From assembly GCA_900767955.1 (NCBI GenBank), contig CAAGBC010000017.1, positions 51,955 to 115,954 on the forward strand: a stretch of 64,000 bases of DNA, given 5' to 3'. The DNA comes from Spirochaetia bacterium (GTDB lineage: Bacteria > Spirochaetota > Spirochaetia > Treponematales > Treponemataceae). The notes beneath the pieces are model-generated. The model did not search any database and was not told the origin of the DNA. It saw nothing but the letters and a program-made list of their open reading frames with translations. The position numbers and the translations under genes are program-made. This document shows positions 44,574 through 53,478 of the stretch, piece by piece (position 1 is the stretch's first letter; each line of letters begins with the position of its first letter).

Positions 44574-45405
44574 AACAAATTATCACACACATACATTATA
44601 TTGCGACGGAAAAAATTCCCCAGAAGAAGTAATTTTATCCGCTATTGAAAAAAAAATTGATATATTAGGTTTTTCAGGGCATAGCATGTACCCTTTTGCA
44701 GAAGATTGGCATATTAGCCCAAAACAAATAAATGATTATGTAACAGAAATAAAAACTCTTGCAGAAAAATACAAAGACCACATTTCTATACTTTGTGGTT
44801 TTGAAGCAGATTATATTCCTGGAATCACAGAACCAACATTTTCCAATTATGAAAAATTCAATCCCGATTATTTAATTGGTTCCGTTCATTATATTGCAAC
44901 ACCAAAAGGAATAATGGCTGTTGACGGAAAACCTGAAGATATAAAAACAGGAATAGACAAATTATTTAACAAAAATGCAAAAAAAGCTGTTTGTGAATAT
45001 TTTTATTTGCAAAGAGAAATGATAGAAAAATGTGATTTTACAATATTAGGCCATTCAGATTTATTCCGCAAAGAAAATGAAAGATTAAATTTATTTAATG
45101 AATCAGATTCATGGTATAAAAAAGAAGTAAAAGCCTTAGCCAAAGAAATTGCAAAAAAAGGAATTATAACAGAAGTAAACACAGGCGCCATTACTCGAAA
45201 AAAAATGAACGATGTATATCCATCAGCATTTTTTCTAAATTTACTAAAAGAATATAATGTGCCTATTACAATTTCATCCGATGCGCATTCTGCAAATGAT
45301 TTAGATGGCGCTTTTGAAACAGCAATTGATACAATAAAAAAAGCTGGATATTCAGAAGTTGCTTATCTGAATTCCAGCTGTAAAATTCAATTTCAAAAAA
45401 TATAA
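44566..45405 (+). CDS. PHP-domain phosphatase, histidinol-phosphatase-like
   Basis: 279 residues with the PHP metal motifs: NYHTHTLYCDG at the start, FSGHSMYPF, GFEADYIPG, GSVHYI, LGHSDLF, EVNTGAI and SSDAHSANDL. This matches HisK/HisJ histidinol-phosphatases. In this operon behind a phosphorelay it could have another phosphoester substrate, but hisH and hisF elsewhere in the window make histidine synthesis plausible. It ends 2 bases before the convergent dksA-like gene. Confidence 0.82.
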   Translation: MIKTNYHTHTLYCDGKNSPEEVILSAIEKKIDILGFSGHSMYPFAEDWHISPKQINDYVTEIKTLAEKYKDHISILCGFEADYIPGITEPTFSNYEKFNPDYLIGSVHYIATPKGIMAVDGKPEDIKTGIDKLFNKNAKKAVCEYFYLQREMIEKCDFTILGHSDLFRKENERLNLFNESDSWYKKEVKALAKEIAKKGIITEVNTGAITRKKMNDVYPSAFFLNLLKEYNVPITISSDAHSANDLDGAFETAIDTIKKAGYSEVAYLNSSCKIQFQKI

Positions 45406-45407
45406 AC

Positions 45408-45764
45408 TTAGCGACGGCGGCGTTCTTCTGCACTAGCACAAGCTACACACATAAGCGCGTATGGTAAAGCTTCAAGACGAGCCTGTGGAATTTCTTTTCC
45501 ACATTTAGCACAAAGTCCGTATTTACCTTGTCTGATTCTGTCTAAGGCATTGTCAATTAATCTTAAACGCTGAGCATCTTGTGCGCTTAAAGAATCAAGC
45601 AAAGTTCTATCAACAGCGTCAGAAGCAACATCTGCTTCGTCTCCACTATCAACGATTTTTACAAGATTTTTCATATCTGTATTTTGTGCTTCCAAAGAAT
45701 TTGTAATTTTTTCTTTTTGAGCAACTAAGTTTTCTTTAACACTTTCTAAAAAATTTGCATCCAT
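45408..45764 (-). CDS. DksA/TraR-family zinc-finger protein
   Basis: 118 residues from the ATG at 45764, chosen for GGAG 8 bases upstream; a 129-residue form from 45797 is possible. A coiled coil (about 1-75) is followed by the zinc finger YGLCAKCGKEIPQARLEA...CVACA with four cysteines. DksA-type proteins bind the RNA polymerase secondary channel and act with (p)ppGpp, and an alarmone synthetase is at 57637. Confidence 0.88.
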   Translation of the reverse strand: MDANFLESVKENLVAQKEKITNSLEAQNTDMKNLVKIVDSGDEADVASDAVDRTLLDSLSAQDAQRLRLIDNALDRIRQGKYGLCAKCGKEIPQARLEALPYALMCVACASAEERRRR

Positions 45765-45900
45765 TTTTTTTACTCCATTTTTACCTTGTGTTGACAAGTT
45801 TTTTTATTTTGTACATACTAATATAAGCGTAAAACCCTAAAAAAACAACTTTTTTTTTCGAATAATACAATAATTCATTCGTTTTTCATTTGGAGGAATC

Positions 45901-46119
45901 GTGGCTAAGGAAGAAGCTATTGAAGTTGAAGGAATCGTAAAGGAAGCATTACCAAATACTATGTTCCGCGTTGAATTACAAAACGGACATATTATTATGG
46001 CTCACCTTTCTGGAAAAATGCGTAAACACTATATCAGAATCGTACCTGGTGACAGCGTAAAAGTTGCATTATCACCTTACGACTTAGACCGTGGTCGTAT
46101 TATTTTCCGCCAGCGTTAA
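45901..46119 (+). CDS. infA: Translation initiation factor IF-1
   Basis: 72 residues, one OB fold, near-identical in pattern to IF-1 throughout (AIEVEGIVKEALPNTMFRVE, RIVPGDSVKVALSPYD, GRIIFRQR). The start is GTG with GGAGG 5 bases before it, an ordinary leader unlike many genes here. It overlaps the convergent DnaJ-like gene by 20 bases. Confidence 0.96.
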   Translation: MAKEEAIEVEGIVKEALPNTMFRVELQNGHIIMAHLSGKMRKHYIRIVPGDSVKVALSPYDLDRGRIIFRQR

Positions 46120-46672
46120 ACTGTAACAACGCCTTCAGAGCTTTTCCTGCTCCAATCACACCGTTTATTATTATTCCTATACAAATAATAAAACCGAATG
46201 GAATAATCCACAAAACATTTGTCAGGAAAAGCCCTACAAACACTTGCAAAATCTTATACAATAATGTCTTAAATAAACTCTTTTTAGAAACATTATCTTC
46301 TTTTTTATTGTAAGAATTAGTTGATTGATAATAATTTCTGTATGTATTGTTATTACCATAGGAATTTGATGTATTTCCATTAAACCAATTCCAGAATGTT
46401 TCTTCATTTGTAAAATCATTGTTTCTATTATATGAATTATTTGTTCCAGAATAACGAGAATTACTTGTTCCAAATGAATCGTAATCAGCACGCTTTTTTT
46501 CATCACTTAAAACATCATAAGCTTCATTAATTTCTTTGAACTTTTCTTCAGCGACCTTATCACCAGAGTTTCTATCAGGATGATACTTAAAAGCAAGATT
46601 TCTGTATGCTTTTTTTATTTCATCTGCAGATGCTGTTTTTGAAATTCCTAATACTTCATAATAATTTTTCAC
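46100..46672 (-). CDS. Membrane-anchored J-domain protein
   Basis: 190 residues. The J domain is complete at 1-68 (YYEVLGISKTASADEIKKAY, HPD in FKYHPDRNSG). A Ser-Asn-Tyr-Gly-rich linker (about 70-125) follows, then two membrane helices (about 135-180). It lacks the zinc fingers and C-terminal domains of DnaJ, so it would recruit DnaK to the membrane. The start is GTG at 46672. Confidence 0.8.
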   Translation of the reverse strand: MKNYYEVLGISKTASADEIKKAYRNLAFKYHPDRNSGDKVAEEKFKEINEAYDVLSDEKKRADYDSFGTSNSRYSGTNNSYNRNNDFTNEETFWNWFNGNTSNSYGNNNTYRNYYQSTNSYNKKEDNVSKKSLFKTLLYKILQVFVGLFLTNVLWIIPFGFIICIGIIINGVIGAGKALKALLQFNAGGK

Positions 46673-46769
46673 AATAACTTTTTACCCTTTTAAATTTATT
46701 TAAAACTTATTACTTATATAGTATATTTAAAATAATGTTTTATCAAAAATGTTACAATAATTAGTAACA

Positions 46770-47342
46770 TTATCTAAAAATATTATTTTTTAAAATCACC
46801 CAAGTAGCACCTTTTCCACCCATTGATGAATCTGGATGCCCCGAACTTCCTAATCGCTTATCGATTTCAATAAATTTACGAACAACTTCACCCAACACAG
46901 GGTCAGAACCATGTGAATGAATGCCTTTTCCGTGAATTATTAAAACTTTCTTTATTTTTTTTGCTTCACACTCAGAAATAAAAGATTCCAACCTTTGCCA
47001 AGCACCTTCTTTTGTTAATCCATGCAAATCAATTCGTGCTTCAGGACGAAGTGCAACAAGATTTTCTCTTGATTTATATTTATTTCTAAATTCTTCTTGT
47101 TCTGCCAAGGAATCTTTATCAACAACACCGTAGCGTCTTAGCCACAATTCTTGAGGATTTACTTTTTTCTGATTTTCTTGAACAAAATCAAATGCTTTTT
47201 TCTGATTCATCATTGCTTTTTCTTCAGCAGTAGGTGCATTTGCTTTTTTATGAGAAATTTGATTTTTTCCACTTTCTTTTTGCTTTTTCTTTGCGTCCTT
47301 TTGCTGTTGTTCCCACTGGGAAAGAATATCACCAAAATCCAA
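46770..47342 (-). CDS. Smr-domain protein
   Basis: 190 residues. A lysine- and glutamine-rich N-terminal helix region precedes a Smr domain (about 100-185): RIDLHGLTKEGAWQRL (DLHG motif), VLIIHGKGIHS (HGKG motif) and a terminal segment ending VILKNN. Smr domains nick or bind nucleic acid, some on stalled ribosomes. The start is TTG at 47342 with AGAGG about 7 bases upstream. The leader is a complete copy of the structured element. Confidence 0.85.
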   Translation of the reverse strand: MDFGDILSQWEQQQKDAKKKQKESGKNQISHKKANAPTAEEKAMMNQKKAFDFVQENQKKVNPQELWLRRYGVVDKDSLAEQEEFRNKYKSRENLVALRPEARIDLHGLTKEGAWQRLESFISECEAKKIKKVLIIHGKGIHSHGSDPVLGEVVRKFIEIDKRLGSSGHPDSSMGGKGATWVILKNNIFR

Positions 47343-47346
47343 AATC

Positions 47347-47547
47347 CACCTCTTTAAAAAAGCAATTAAAAAATATCAATTTTTGAATTGCTTTTTTACG
47401 CTGTTTTGCAACAAAGTAAAAAACAGCAGTCAATAAGAAAGTTTGCAACGCAAACTTTAGGATAAAAACTTTCACGCAATTTTAGTGGAAGTTTTTATCC
47501 ACACCTCTTTAAAAAAAACAAATTGGAAATATCAATTTCTAAAATTG
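47347..47547 (-). promoter_or_regulatory. Structured leader element, copy A with partial second copy
   Basis: Read on the minus strand: P1, GGATAAAAACTTCCAC (47500-47485) with 47475-47460, one mismatch; P2, GTTTGC-GTT-GCAAAC (47455-47441); P3, GCTGTTTT (47427-47420) with AAAACAGC (47407-47400); P4, AAAGCAATT (47394-47386) with AATTGCTTT (47367-47359), then T-run and AGAGGTGG before the Smr start. Positions 47502-47547 repeat only the P4 part plus AAAGAGGTG, so a truncated unit stands upstream of a complete one. Confidence 0.65.
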
Positions 47548-47555
47548 ACTGTTCC

Positions 47556-48962
47556 CTATTTTATTAAAACAATATTTTCTTTTAATGTCCAACCACTTGT
47601 ATTTCCGTATTGAACAAAAACCCAATCTGCAGCATTTTGCAATATCAATACTCTACTTCCGCTTTTTATAGATGAAAAAGATTCTGCTGAAACTTCTGGA
47701 ATTGTTTTTATTTTTTCTTCAACTAAAATTGCATAGTCCTTAGAAACTTGAGTTGCAAAAATAATTGTAAATACTAAAAATATTGCAAAAAATACTGTAG
47801 ATACAATAATCATAGGAATTTTTCTTAACACAATTAAAATAATTCCAACACCCAAAATAATAATTGAAACAGTCAAAAATATATAAAACAAAAACACAGA
47901 AGGTTCTGATTTTCCATCTGTAATGCCTAAGGAATTTTCATAATTTTTGCGCTCTGTTTTTACTTTACTAATTGGCAACATTTTTCGTTCACTAGAACGA
48001 AGCTGTGCAATTGTTTTACATTCTTCCAAAGAAATTTTTATTGGTTGTTTTTTTGCTACAGTAACTTCCTTTGGCTGAACAAAAGCATACCCAAAAATTG
48101 ATTCTCCAGCCAAAGAATTATTCAATGCAACATTTGTATCTTGAACTAAAATATTAATTTCAGGAATTAATAATTCAACACGATTTCCATTATACGCAGT
48201 GGTTAACAAACGAATAAAAGGCAACTCCAATGTTCCTTTTTCTAATGGAATCCACTCAAATTTTGCAACAGGAACTAATTCATCAGAATATTCAATTCCA
48301 CGGGAATTTAAAGAAAAATTATCATATCGTTCCAGCTCTGTAAAAACAGCATTTTTAGGTGGAATTACATCAAAAGAAATTATTTGAACCGCGTGCTGTA
48401 AATAAAGTGAAAAAGTCAAAGGCTTTCCATTTTTTACAGAAAAAATCGGTTGTGAACTTTTTCTAACTTTTGAAGAATCAACTTTTTCTCCATTTTCAAA
48501 TTCAATAATCAATCGTGGTTGAATCTTTTTTGGATCTTCAGAAATTTTTACAGTTTGAAAAGGAATATAATAAGTTCTTTCATTAATGCGCACTTTTAGA
48601 GAAGGCAATTTATAAGAACCAGCATCAGAAAAAGAAAACCATAATTCAACTAAAGTTCCGCCGCCATCTGAATAATATTCAGAACGCCTTAAGGAAATAA
48701 AATTTATCCCAGATTTCAATGAAGGAATTTCCGCATGAACATCAGCAGAATTCACATAGGGAATTGATAAAGAAAAAGCACATTCTGCACCTGTGTAATT
48801 TACTTCATTTACAGGAGCAACGCTAAGAGTTTTTATAATTTTGTAAGTTAACTTTTGCGAATAAATAGAATCTGAACAAATTATTGCAAAAGCAAGCAAA
48901 AATACATATTTTAGAAATCTATAGCTGAATTTGAATTTTGTGTTGATTCGCTGTTTTTCCAT
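47556..48962 (-). CDS. BatD-like aerotolerance protein with C-terminal SH3-like domain
   Basis: 468 residues: signal peptide or anchor (about 14-35), a beta-rich extracytoplasmic part resembling BatD (about 36-290), two membrane helices (about 350-400) and a C-terminal SH3-like segment (SGSRVLILQNAADWVFVQYG). It is the last gene of the moxR-bat operon. The start lies inside the preceding gene (52-base overlap). The name rests mainly on operon position. Confidence 0.7.
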   Translation of the reverse strand: MEKQRINTKFKFSYRFLKYVFLLAFAIICSDSIYSQKLTYKIIKTLSVAPVNEVNYTGAECAFSLSIPYVNSADVHAEIPSLKSGINFISLRRSEYYSDGGGTLVELWFSFSDAGSYKLPSLKVRINERTYYIPFQTVKISEDPKKIQPRLIIEFENGEKVDSSKVRKSSQPIFSVKNGKPLTFSLYLQHAVQIISFDVIPPKNAVFTELERYDNFSLNSRGIEYSDELVPVAKFEWIPLEKGTLELPFIRLLTTAYNGNRVELLIPEINILVQDTNVALNNSLAGESIFGYAFVQPKEVTVAKKQPIKISLEECKTIAQLRSSERKMLPISKVKTERKNYENSLGITDGKSEPSVFLFYIFLTVSIIILGVGIILIVLRKIPMIIVSTVFFAIFLVFTIIFATQVSKDYAILVEEKIKTIPEVSAESFSSIKSGSRVLILQNAADWVFVQYGNTSGWTLKENIVLIK

Positions 48963-50557
48963 TGTTGTTTATCATACTCCCTTATAACATTAAAAATTGC
49001 ATTTTCTTTAGAAGATTTTCCATTATTTGCAGAAACAGAATTTAAACTGTTTTCCTTTCCTTTTGCTTCTTTTTCCGCTTTTACCCGTGACAGCTCCAAA
49101 TTGATTTTTGCAGAAGTTTTTGTATTATCAATTTTCAAAGCTTCAATAAAACATTCAACTGCTTTTTTATATTCACCACTTCTATGAGCAATAATTCCCA
49201 TATTGTAAAAAGTTGAATATCTTACAGCTTTTGGACTATCATCTTTTATTTGTGAATATCGTTCCAATGCTGCATCGTTTTCATTTTGCATTAAATATGT
49301 TGTTGCCAAGTCATAAACTGCATATTGTTCCAAAATATCATCTTGTGCTTGTTTTGCATCCACAACAGTTTGTAAATAACCAGCAGTTGCTTCATTATAT
49401 TTTCGCTGATACCAAGCCCATGAACTTTTTAATATAGAAGTTGAACCTTCGATTCGTGTTGTACAAGAAGTAAAAAGCGTACAACAAATACATAATGAAA
49501 TAATAGAAGTCTTTTTAAATTTTGATACAATATTATCAATATCAAATTCAGTAACAAAAAATCCCAAAATAAAGAAGAAAATTGCTAATCCAAGGAACAA
49601 ACTATATCTTTTTACAGGTTTTAACTCATAAGTAATAGAATTGCTTTCATATTTTGAATTAAATTTTGGAGACACAGTTTTTAACAATTTTAGTGCTGAA
49701 CCAGCTTCAGTTGCATCAATGTAATTAACTGTAACACCGTTTTTTATTTCTGCAGAACTATTTTTTTCAACATTTGCTACGATTTTTTTCATTTTTTCTG
49801 ATTTTAATGAAGTGTAACCAGCTGTTTTTCCGTCACCAGCAATAACTTGAATTTCTTGTTCCGAACCGAATCCAATTAAAGAAACAGAAACTCCAGAACG
49901 AACACAATCTAATATTGATTTTTCCAACAATCCGTCAGTTTCATCACCGTCAGTAAAAACCCAAATTCTATTTGCTAAAGAAGAATTTGTAGGAAATCCC
50001 TTATGGGCGGCGATAATACCTTTTCCTAAACTTGTTCCCACTGAAGAAATTAATTTTGGGTCAAGAGATTCCAATAAGGTTTCAACAATAGCTTTATCTT
50101 CAGTAAGAGGAACAACAAGAACACCTTCACCTTTTGCCAATACAACAGTAACAGGAATTCCTTTCATATGTGATAAAAGCATTTGTGCATAATTTGCCGC
50201 TGCTTCAAGGCGTGTTTTTTTATCAGGAGCATCATTTGCCATCATACTGTAAGAAATATCAAAAACAAAACTTACAGCGTTTCCATTTTTCTGCACAGGT
50301 TCCAAATAAGTTCCCCATGAAAAACCTGCATAAGCCAAAACAAGCAAAATCCATGCCACAACTCTAAAAATAGTTCTGCACAAAATAACCTTAGGAAATC
50401 GTGCAAGCCTTTTTGAAGCAATAGAATTATTTTTATCAGACATAAAAACTGATTTATTTCTGACAATTTTTCTATATTGAAAAAATGTAATAATTAATGC
50501 CGGAATAATTAACAATAAACCATAAAAAGCATAAGGACGTTCACAAGTAAAATTCAT
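48911..50557 (-). CDS. BatB-BatC fusion: von Willebrand A domain plus TPR region
   Basis: 548 residues. Two N-terminal membrane helices, then a VWA domain with the metal site DISYS (100-104) and FTDGDETDG, a membrane helix at about 320-337, and then a second signal-like stretch (SIISLCICCTLFTSC, lipobox Cys365) leading into TPR repeats (about 380-500). This reads as BatB joined to the lipoprotein BatC without a stop. No internal ATG precedes the lipobox. It is part of the Bat membrane complex of unclear function. Confidence 0.82.
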   Translation of the reverse strand: MNFTCERPYAFYGLLLIIPALIITFFQYRKIVRNKSVFMSDKNNSIASKRLARFPKVILCRTIFRVVAWILLVLAYAGFSWGTYLEPVQKNGNAVSFVFDISYSMMANDAPDKKTRLEAAANYAQMLLSHMKGIPVTVVLAKGEGVLVVPLTEDKAIVETLLESLDPKLISSVGTSLGKGIIAAHKGFPTNSSLANRIWVFTDGDETDGLLEKSILDCVRSGVSVSLIGFGSEQEIQVIAGDGKTAGYTSLKSEKMKKIVANVEKNSSAEIKNGVTVNYIDATEAGSALKLLKTVSPKFNSKYESNSITYELKPVKRYSLFLGLAIFFFILGFFVTEFDIDNIVSKFKKTSIISLCICCTLFTSCTTRIEGSTSILKSSWAWYQRKYNEATAGYLQTVVDAKQAQDDILEQYAVYDLATTYLMQNENDAALERYSQIKDDSPKAVRYSTFYNMGIIAHRSGEYKKAVECFIEALKIDNTKTSAKINLELSRVKAEKEAKGKENSLNSVSANNGKSSKENAIFNVIREYDKQQWKNSESTQNSNSAIDF

Positions 50558-50558
50558 T

Positions 50559-51560
50559 TTAGATAAACTCCTTTAAATACAATCTTCTAAGAATCCAAGC
50601 CACAACTAAAAATGCCCCTGCAATAAAAATCAATTTATCATAATATTCAACGCTAGTAGTTCTTGAATGATAAGTTTGAACAGTTGATTCATTTTTTGTA
50701 ATAACTAAAAGCGCCAAAGACAAATCGTTTAATGTTTGGGCTTCAAAATATCTTCCGTTGGCAATAGAAGCAATTAATTTTAATTGAGTAGGATCAAAGG
50801 ATGAAGTTAAATATCCTGAATATTTTTTGTTAGTTTTTGGGTCAACATATTCGATTGGTGCAGAACCTTTTGAACCAACTCCTAAAGTATACAAAGTAAT
50901 GTTCTGACTTGCCGCTAATTCTGCAGCTGTTTCTGGATGAATAGCGCCTGCATTATTTTCTCCATCAGTAATCAAAACTATACACTTTTTAGGTGCAGAA
51001 GATGCTGCCAAATGATAAATTGCTGTACTTAAACCAACACCTATTGCAGTTCCATCTCCTAAATTACCAATAGAAATATCATTCATTCGTTGCAAAAATA
51101 ATGTGTGGTCCATTGTTGGAGGAACAACAACTGCAGATTCAGCAGCCATAGCAACAACTCCAAAAGAAGCACCTGTGTTATTTTCTACAATATAATTGAT
51201 AGCATTTTTTGCAGATTCCAAACGATTAGAACCATTCATATCTTGTGCAGCCATAGAAGGACTTATATCCAAAACAAACAAAATATCAGTTCCTCTTGAA
51301 GTATAAACTCTTTCTTGCTTGTAAATTATTGGTCCTGCCAAGGCTGTAACCGCAGCAATATATCCCAAAATCGTAAATAAAACCACAAAGAATGCAACAA
51401 ACTTGCGTAATTTATCATTCCAAGAAAAAGATTCTCCACCCCAATCAGAAAGTGTTATCATAAAAGAAATCTTTGAAAAAAATCCCATTTTTCTTAATAA
51501 AAATAAAATAGGAATCAAAATTAACAATAAAAAAGCAGCAGGATTTTGAAAACTAGGCAT
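50559..51560 (-). CDS. BatA-type von Willebrand A membrane protein
   Basis: 333 residues with two N-terminal membrane helices, a VWA domain (about 90-285) with an intact metal site (DISPSMAAQD, Asp98-Ser100-Ser102, and LITDGENNAG) and a C-terminal helix. It likely assembles with the BatB-BatC protein under the MoxR ATPase. One base separates it from the next gene, and it overlaps the upstream gene by 8 bases. Confidence 0.87.
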   Translation of the reverse strand: MPSFQNPAAFLLLILIPILFLLRKMGFFSKISFMITLSDWGGESFSWNDKLRKFVAFFVVLFTILGYIAAVTALAGPIIYKQERVYTSRGTDILFVLDISPSMAAQDMNGSNRLESAKNAINYIVENNTGASFGVVAMAAESAVVVPPTMDHTLFLQRMNDISIGNLGDGTAIGVGLSTAIYHLAASSAPKKCIVLITDGENNAGAIHPETAAELAASQNITLYTLGVGSKGSAPIEYVDPKTNKKYSGYLTSSFDPTQLKLIASIANGRYFEAQTLNDLSLALLVITKNESTVQTYHSRTTSVEYYDKLIFIAGAFLVVAWILRRLYLKEFI

Positions 51561-52557
51561 TTTCTACTTCCCCTTCAAAACAATTTATAATTTTGCGAAT
51601 TTGATTAACTAATTTTTTTGCTTCGCCATCTTGCAATTCAGCAGAAAATTCTTGAACAGGCAATCGCTTTGAATCAATGGAACCAGCAGCAAATCGAATA
51701 TAATCTGCTCTGTAAAATACTGAAATTAATTCTTCCACATTTTCAATCGCTGAATCAGACATAGTATCTGCAGTTAGCTTATTAAATTCTTTCATTAATT
51801 TTGATGTGGGAATTGAATCAAAACTTTGTCCATAGCGAACTTTTAAATAGTTTCTGATTATTAAAACTAATTCAGTACAAAATTCCTTGTCTGACATTTT
51901 TGAGTATTTTTTTTCTAGTTTCTTTAATTGCTTTAGAGTGAATTTTTTGTTTTGAATATATGTTTTTTTCAACTTATAATTTTTAATTTTTCCAACAAGT
52001 TTTGACCAATTAAATAACAACCTAAAGAAAAAAATCAAAAATACAATAAATAAAATGATAAATCCATACAAAAAATATGTTGTTCCAGGAATCAACAACG
52101 GCGGAACAGGAGGAACCATAGAAGATTCAACACCTTTTGTCAAAATTGAACTAACTGTAAATGGTTCTATAGGAATAACAAAAGGCATCTTTTCATCAGT
52201 ATAAATACCTGCTGTCAAATTTATTGAAGGAATTTTTATTTCCCCAGTATTCCAAGGCATAACAAACAAAATCAAAGTATAATTTAATTCCGTTCGTCGT
52301 AAAATCGCATCCTTCAATAAAAAATCTTCATTATCTGTATCAAAACCAAGATTAGAAAGACTTAATTTGCGTTCTGCTTGAGTTGCTGGTAAATCTGCAA
52401 AAAAATCTATTCCAGAACTAAAGGAAACTCTAATTTCTGCAACATCACCTACATATATTTTTTTTGGAAGAACAACTTGAGATACATACGATTGGGCAAA
52501 AACAAAATCCAAACTGAACAAAAATAACAATGTAATAAAAAAACTTTTTTTCATCAT
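51553..52557 (-). CDS. Membrane protein of the bat operon
   Basis: 334 residues: signal peptide (MMKKSFFITLLFLFSLDFVFAQ), a beta-rich periplasmic part (about 23-160) resembling the BatD N-terminus, one membrane helix (about 165-190) and a basic cytoplasmic tail. The tail's late part (about 225-310, EFCTELVLIIRNYLKVRYGQ) looks like the cytoplasmic part of DUF4381-like proteins. The function is unknown. It sits between the DUF58 gene and batA. Confidence 0.7.
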   Translation of the reverse strand: MMKKSFFITLLFLFSLDFVFAQSYVSQVVLPKKIYVGDVAEIRVSFSSGIDFFADLPATQAERKLSLSNLGFDTDNEDFLLKDAILRRTELNYTLILFVMPWNTGEIKIPSINLTAGIYTDEKMPFVIPIEPFTVSSILTKGVESSMVPPVPPLLIPGTTYFLYGFIILFIVFLIFFFRLLFNWSKLVGKIKNYKLKKTYIQNKKFTLKQLKKLEKKYSKMSDKEFCTELVLIIRNYLKVRYGQSFDSIPTSKLMKEFNKLTADTMSDSAIENVEELISVFYRADYIRFAAGSIDSKRLPVQEFSAELQDGEAKKLVNQIRKIINCFEGEVENA

Positions 52558-52585
52558 ATTCCTTAATCAAATGTTTATAAAAACA

Positions 52586-53467
52586 TTAATTCCCCAAAAA
52601 GAATGAAGATAAAACTCTTACAACATCTTCTTCTGTAGAAATTGACAGAGGAGAAGCTCCATGACGAATACAAAAATCTTTCCATTTTTGCGTTCGATAT
52701 TTAAAATCTTCTTTCCATGCTGATTTTAATCCTTCTGTAGATGTCGGTAAAACACAAGAAATACCAGTCTCACTATCAACAAAAGGAACTGAACCCATAT
52801 CTGGCAATTCAAAATCAAAAGTATCTGTTACTCTTAAAGCTACAACATCATTTTTTTGTGCAAGAAGTTTAAACGGTTCTTCCCACCCTGCACTTCTAAA
52901 ATCAGAAATAACAAAAACTAGTGAGCGATTTTTTAATAATTTTGTAGCACCTTGAATTGCATTTGCAAGAACTGAACCTTCTTTTATTTTTTCTACTTTA
53001 TCCAACTTGGAAAGCAACAACATAGTTCGTTCTTTGCCACTTGCAGGTTTGCATGAAAAATGAATTTCGCCATCAAAAAAAACTGCGCCAATGGGACTTG
53101 CTGATGCTTCTGCAACAAGCGCTAATAACGCAGCAGTTTCTGCAACTGTTTCATATTTTACAATGCCATTTACACCACAAAACATAGAAGCAGATCTATC
53201 TACGACCAAAAAGATTTGTAATTCATGTTCTTCGTCAAAAACTTTTACATAAGGACGCCCCATTCTTGCAGTAACATTCCAATCAATTGCACGAACATCA
53301 TCACCACGCAAATATTCTCTAACACCAGAAAACTCAACGCCTTGTCCTTTGTACAAAGATCTAAAGCTTCCTAATTTTAGATTTTCCACAAGAGTTTTTG
53401 CAGAAAAACGCAAGTATGATGCTTTTTTTGAAAGAGAATCCTTATTTCCTGATAAAAAATTTTGCAT
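52586..53467 (-). CDS. DUF58 protein
   Basis: 293 residues with the DUF58 signature GVREYLRGDDVRAIDWNVTA followed by a VWA-like segment with DRSASM. These proteins accompany MoxR ATPases and are thought to be their partners. It starts 11 bases after moxR in the direction of transcription. Confidence 0.9.
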   Translation of the reverse strand: MQNFLSGNKDSLSKKASYLRFSAKTLVENLKLGSFRSLYKGQGVEFSGVREYLRGDDVRAIDWNVTARMGRPYVKVFDEEHELQIFLVVDRSASMFCGVNGIVKYETVAETAALLALVAEASASPIGAVFFDGEIHFSCKPASGKERTMLLLSKLDKVEKIKEGSVLANAIQGATKLLKNRSLVFVISDFRSAGWEEPFKLLAQKNDVVALRVTDTFDFELPDMGSVPFVDSETGISCVLPTSTEGLKSAWKEDFKYRTQKWKDFCIRHGASPLSISTEEDVVRVLSSFFLGN

Positions 53468-53478
53468 AATAATCTATC

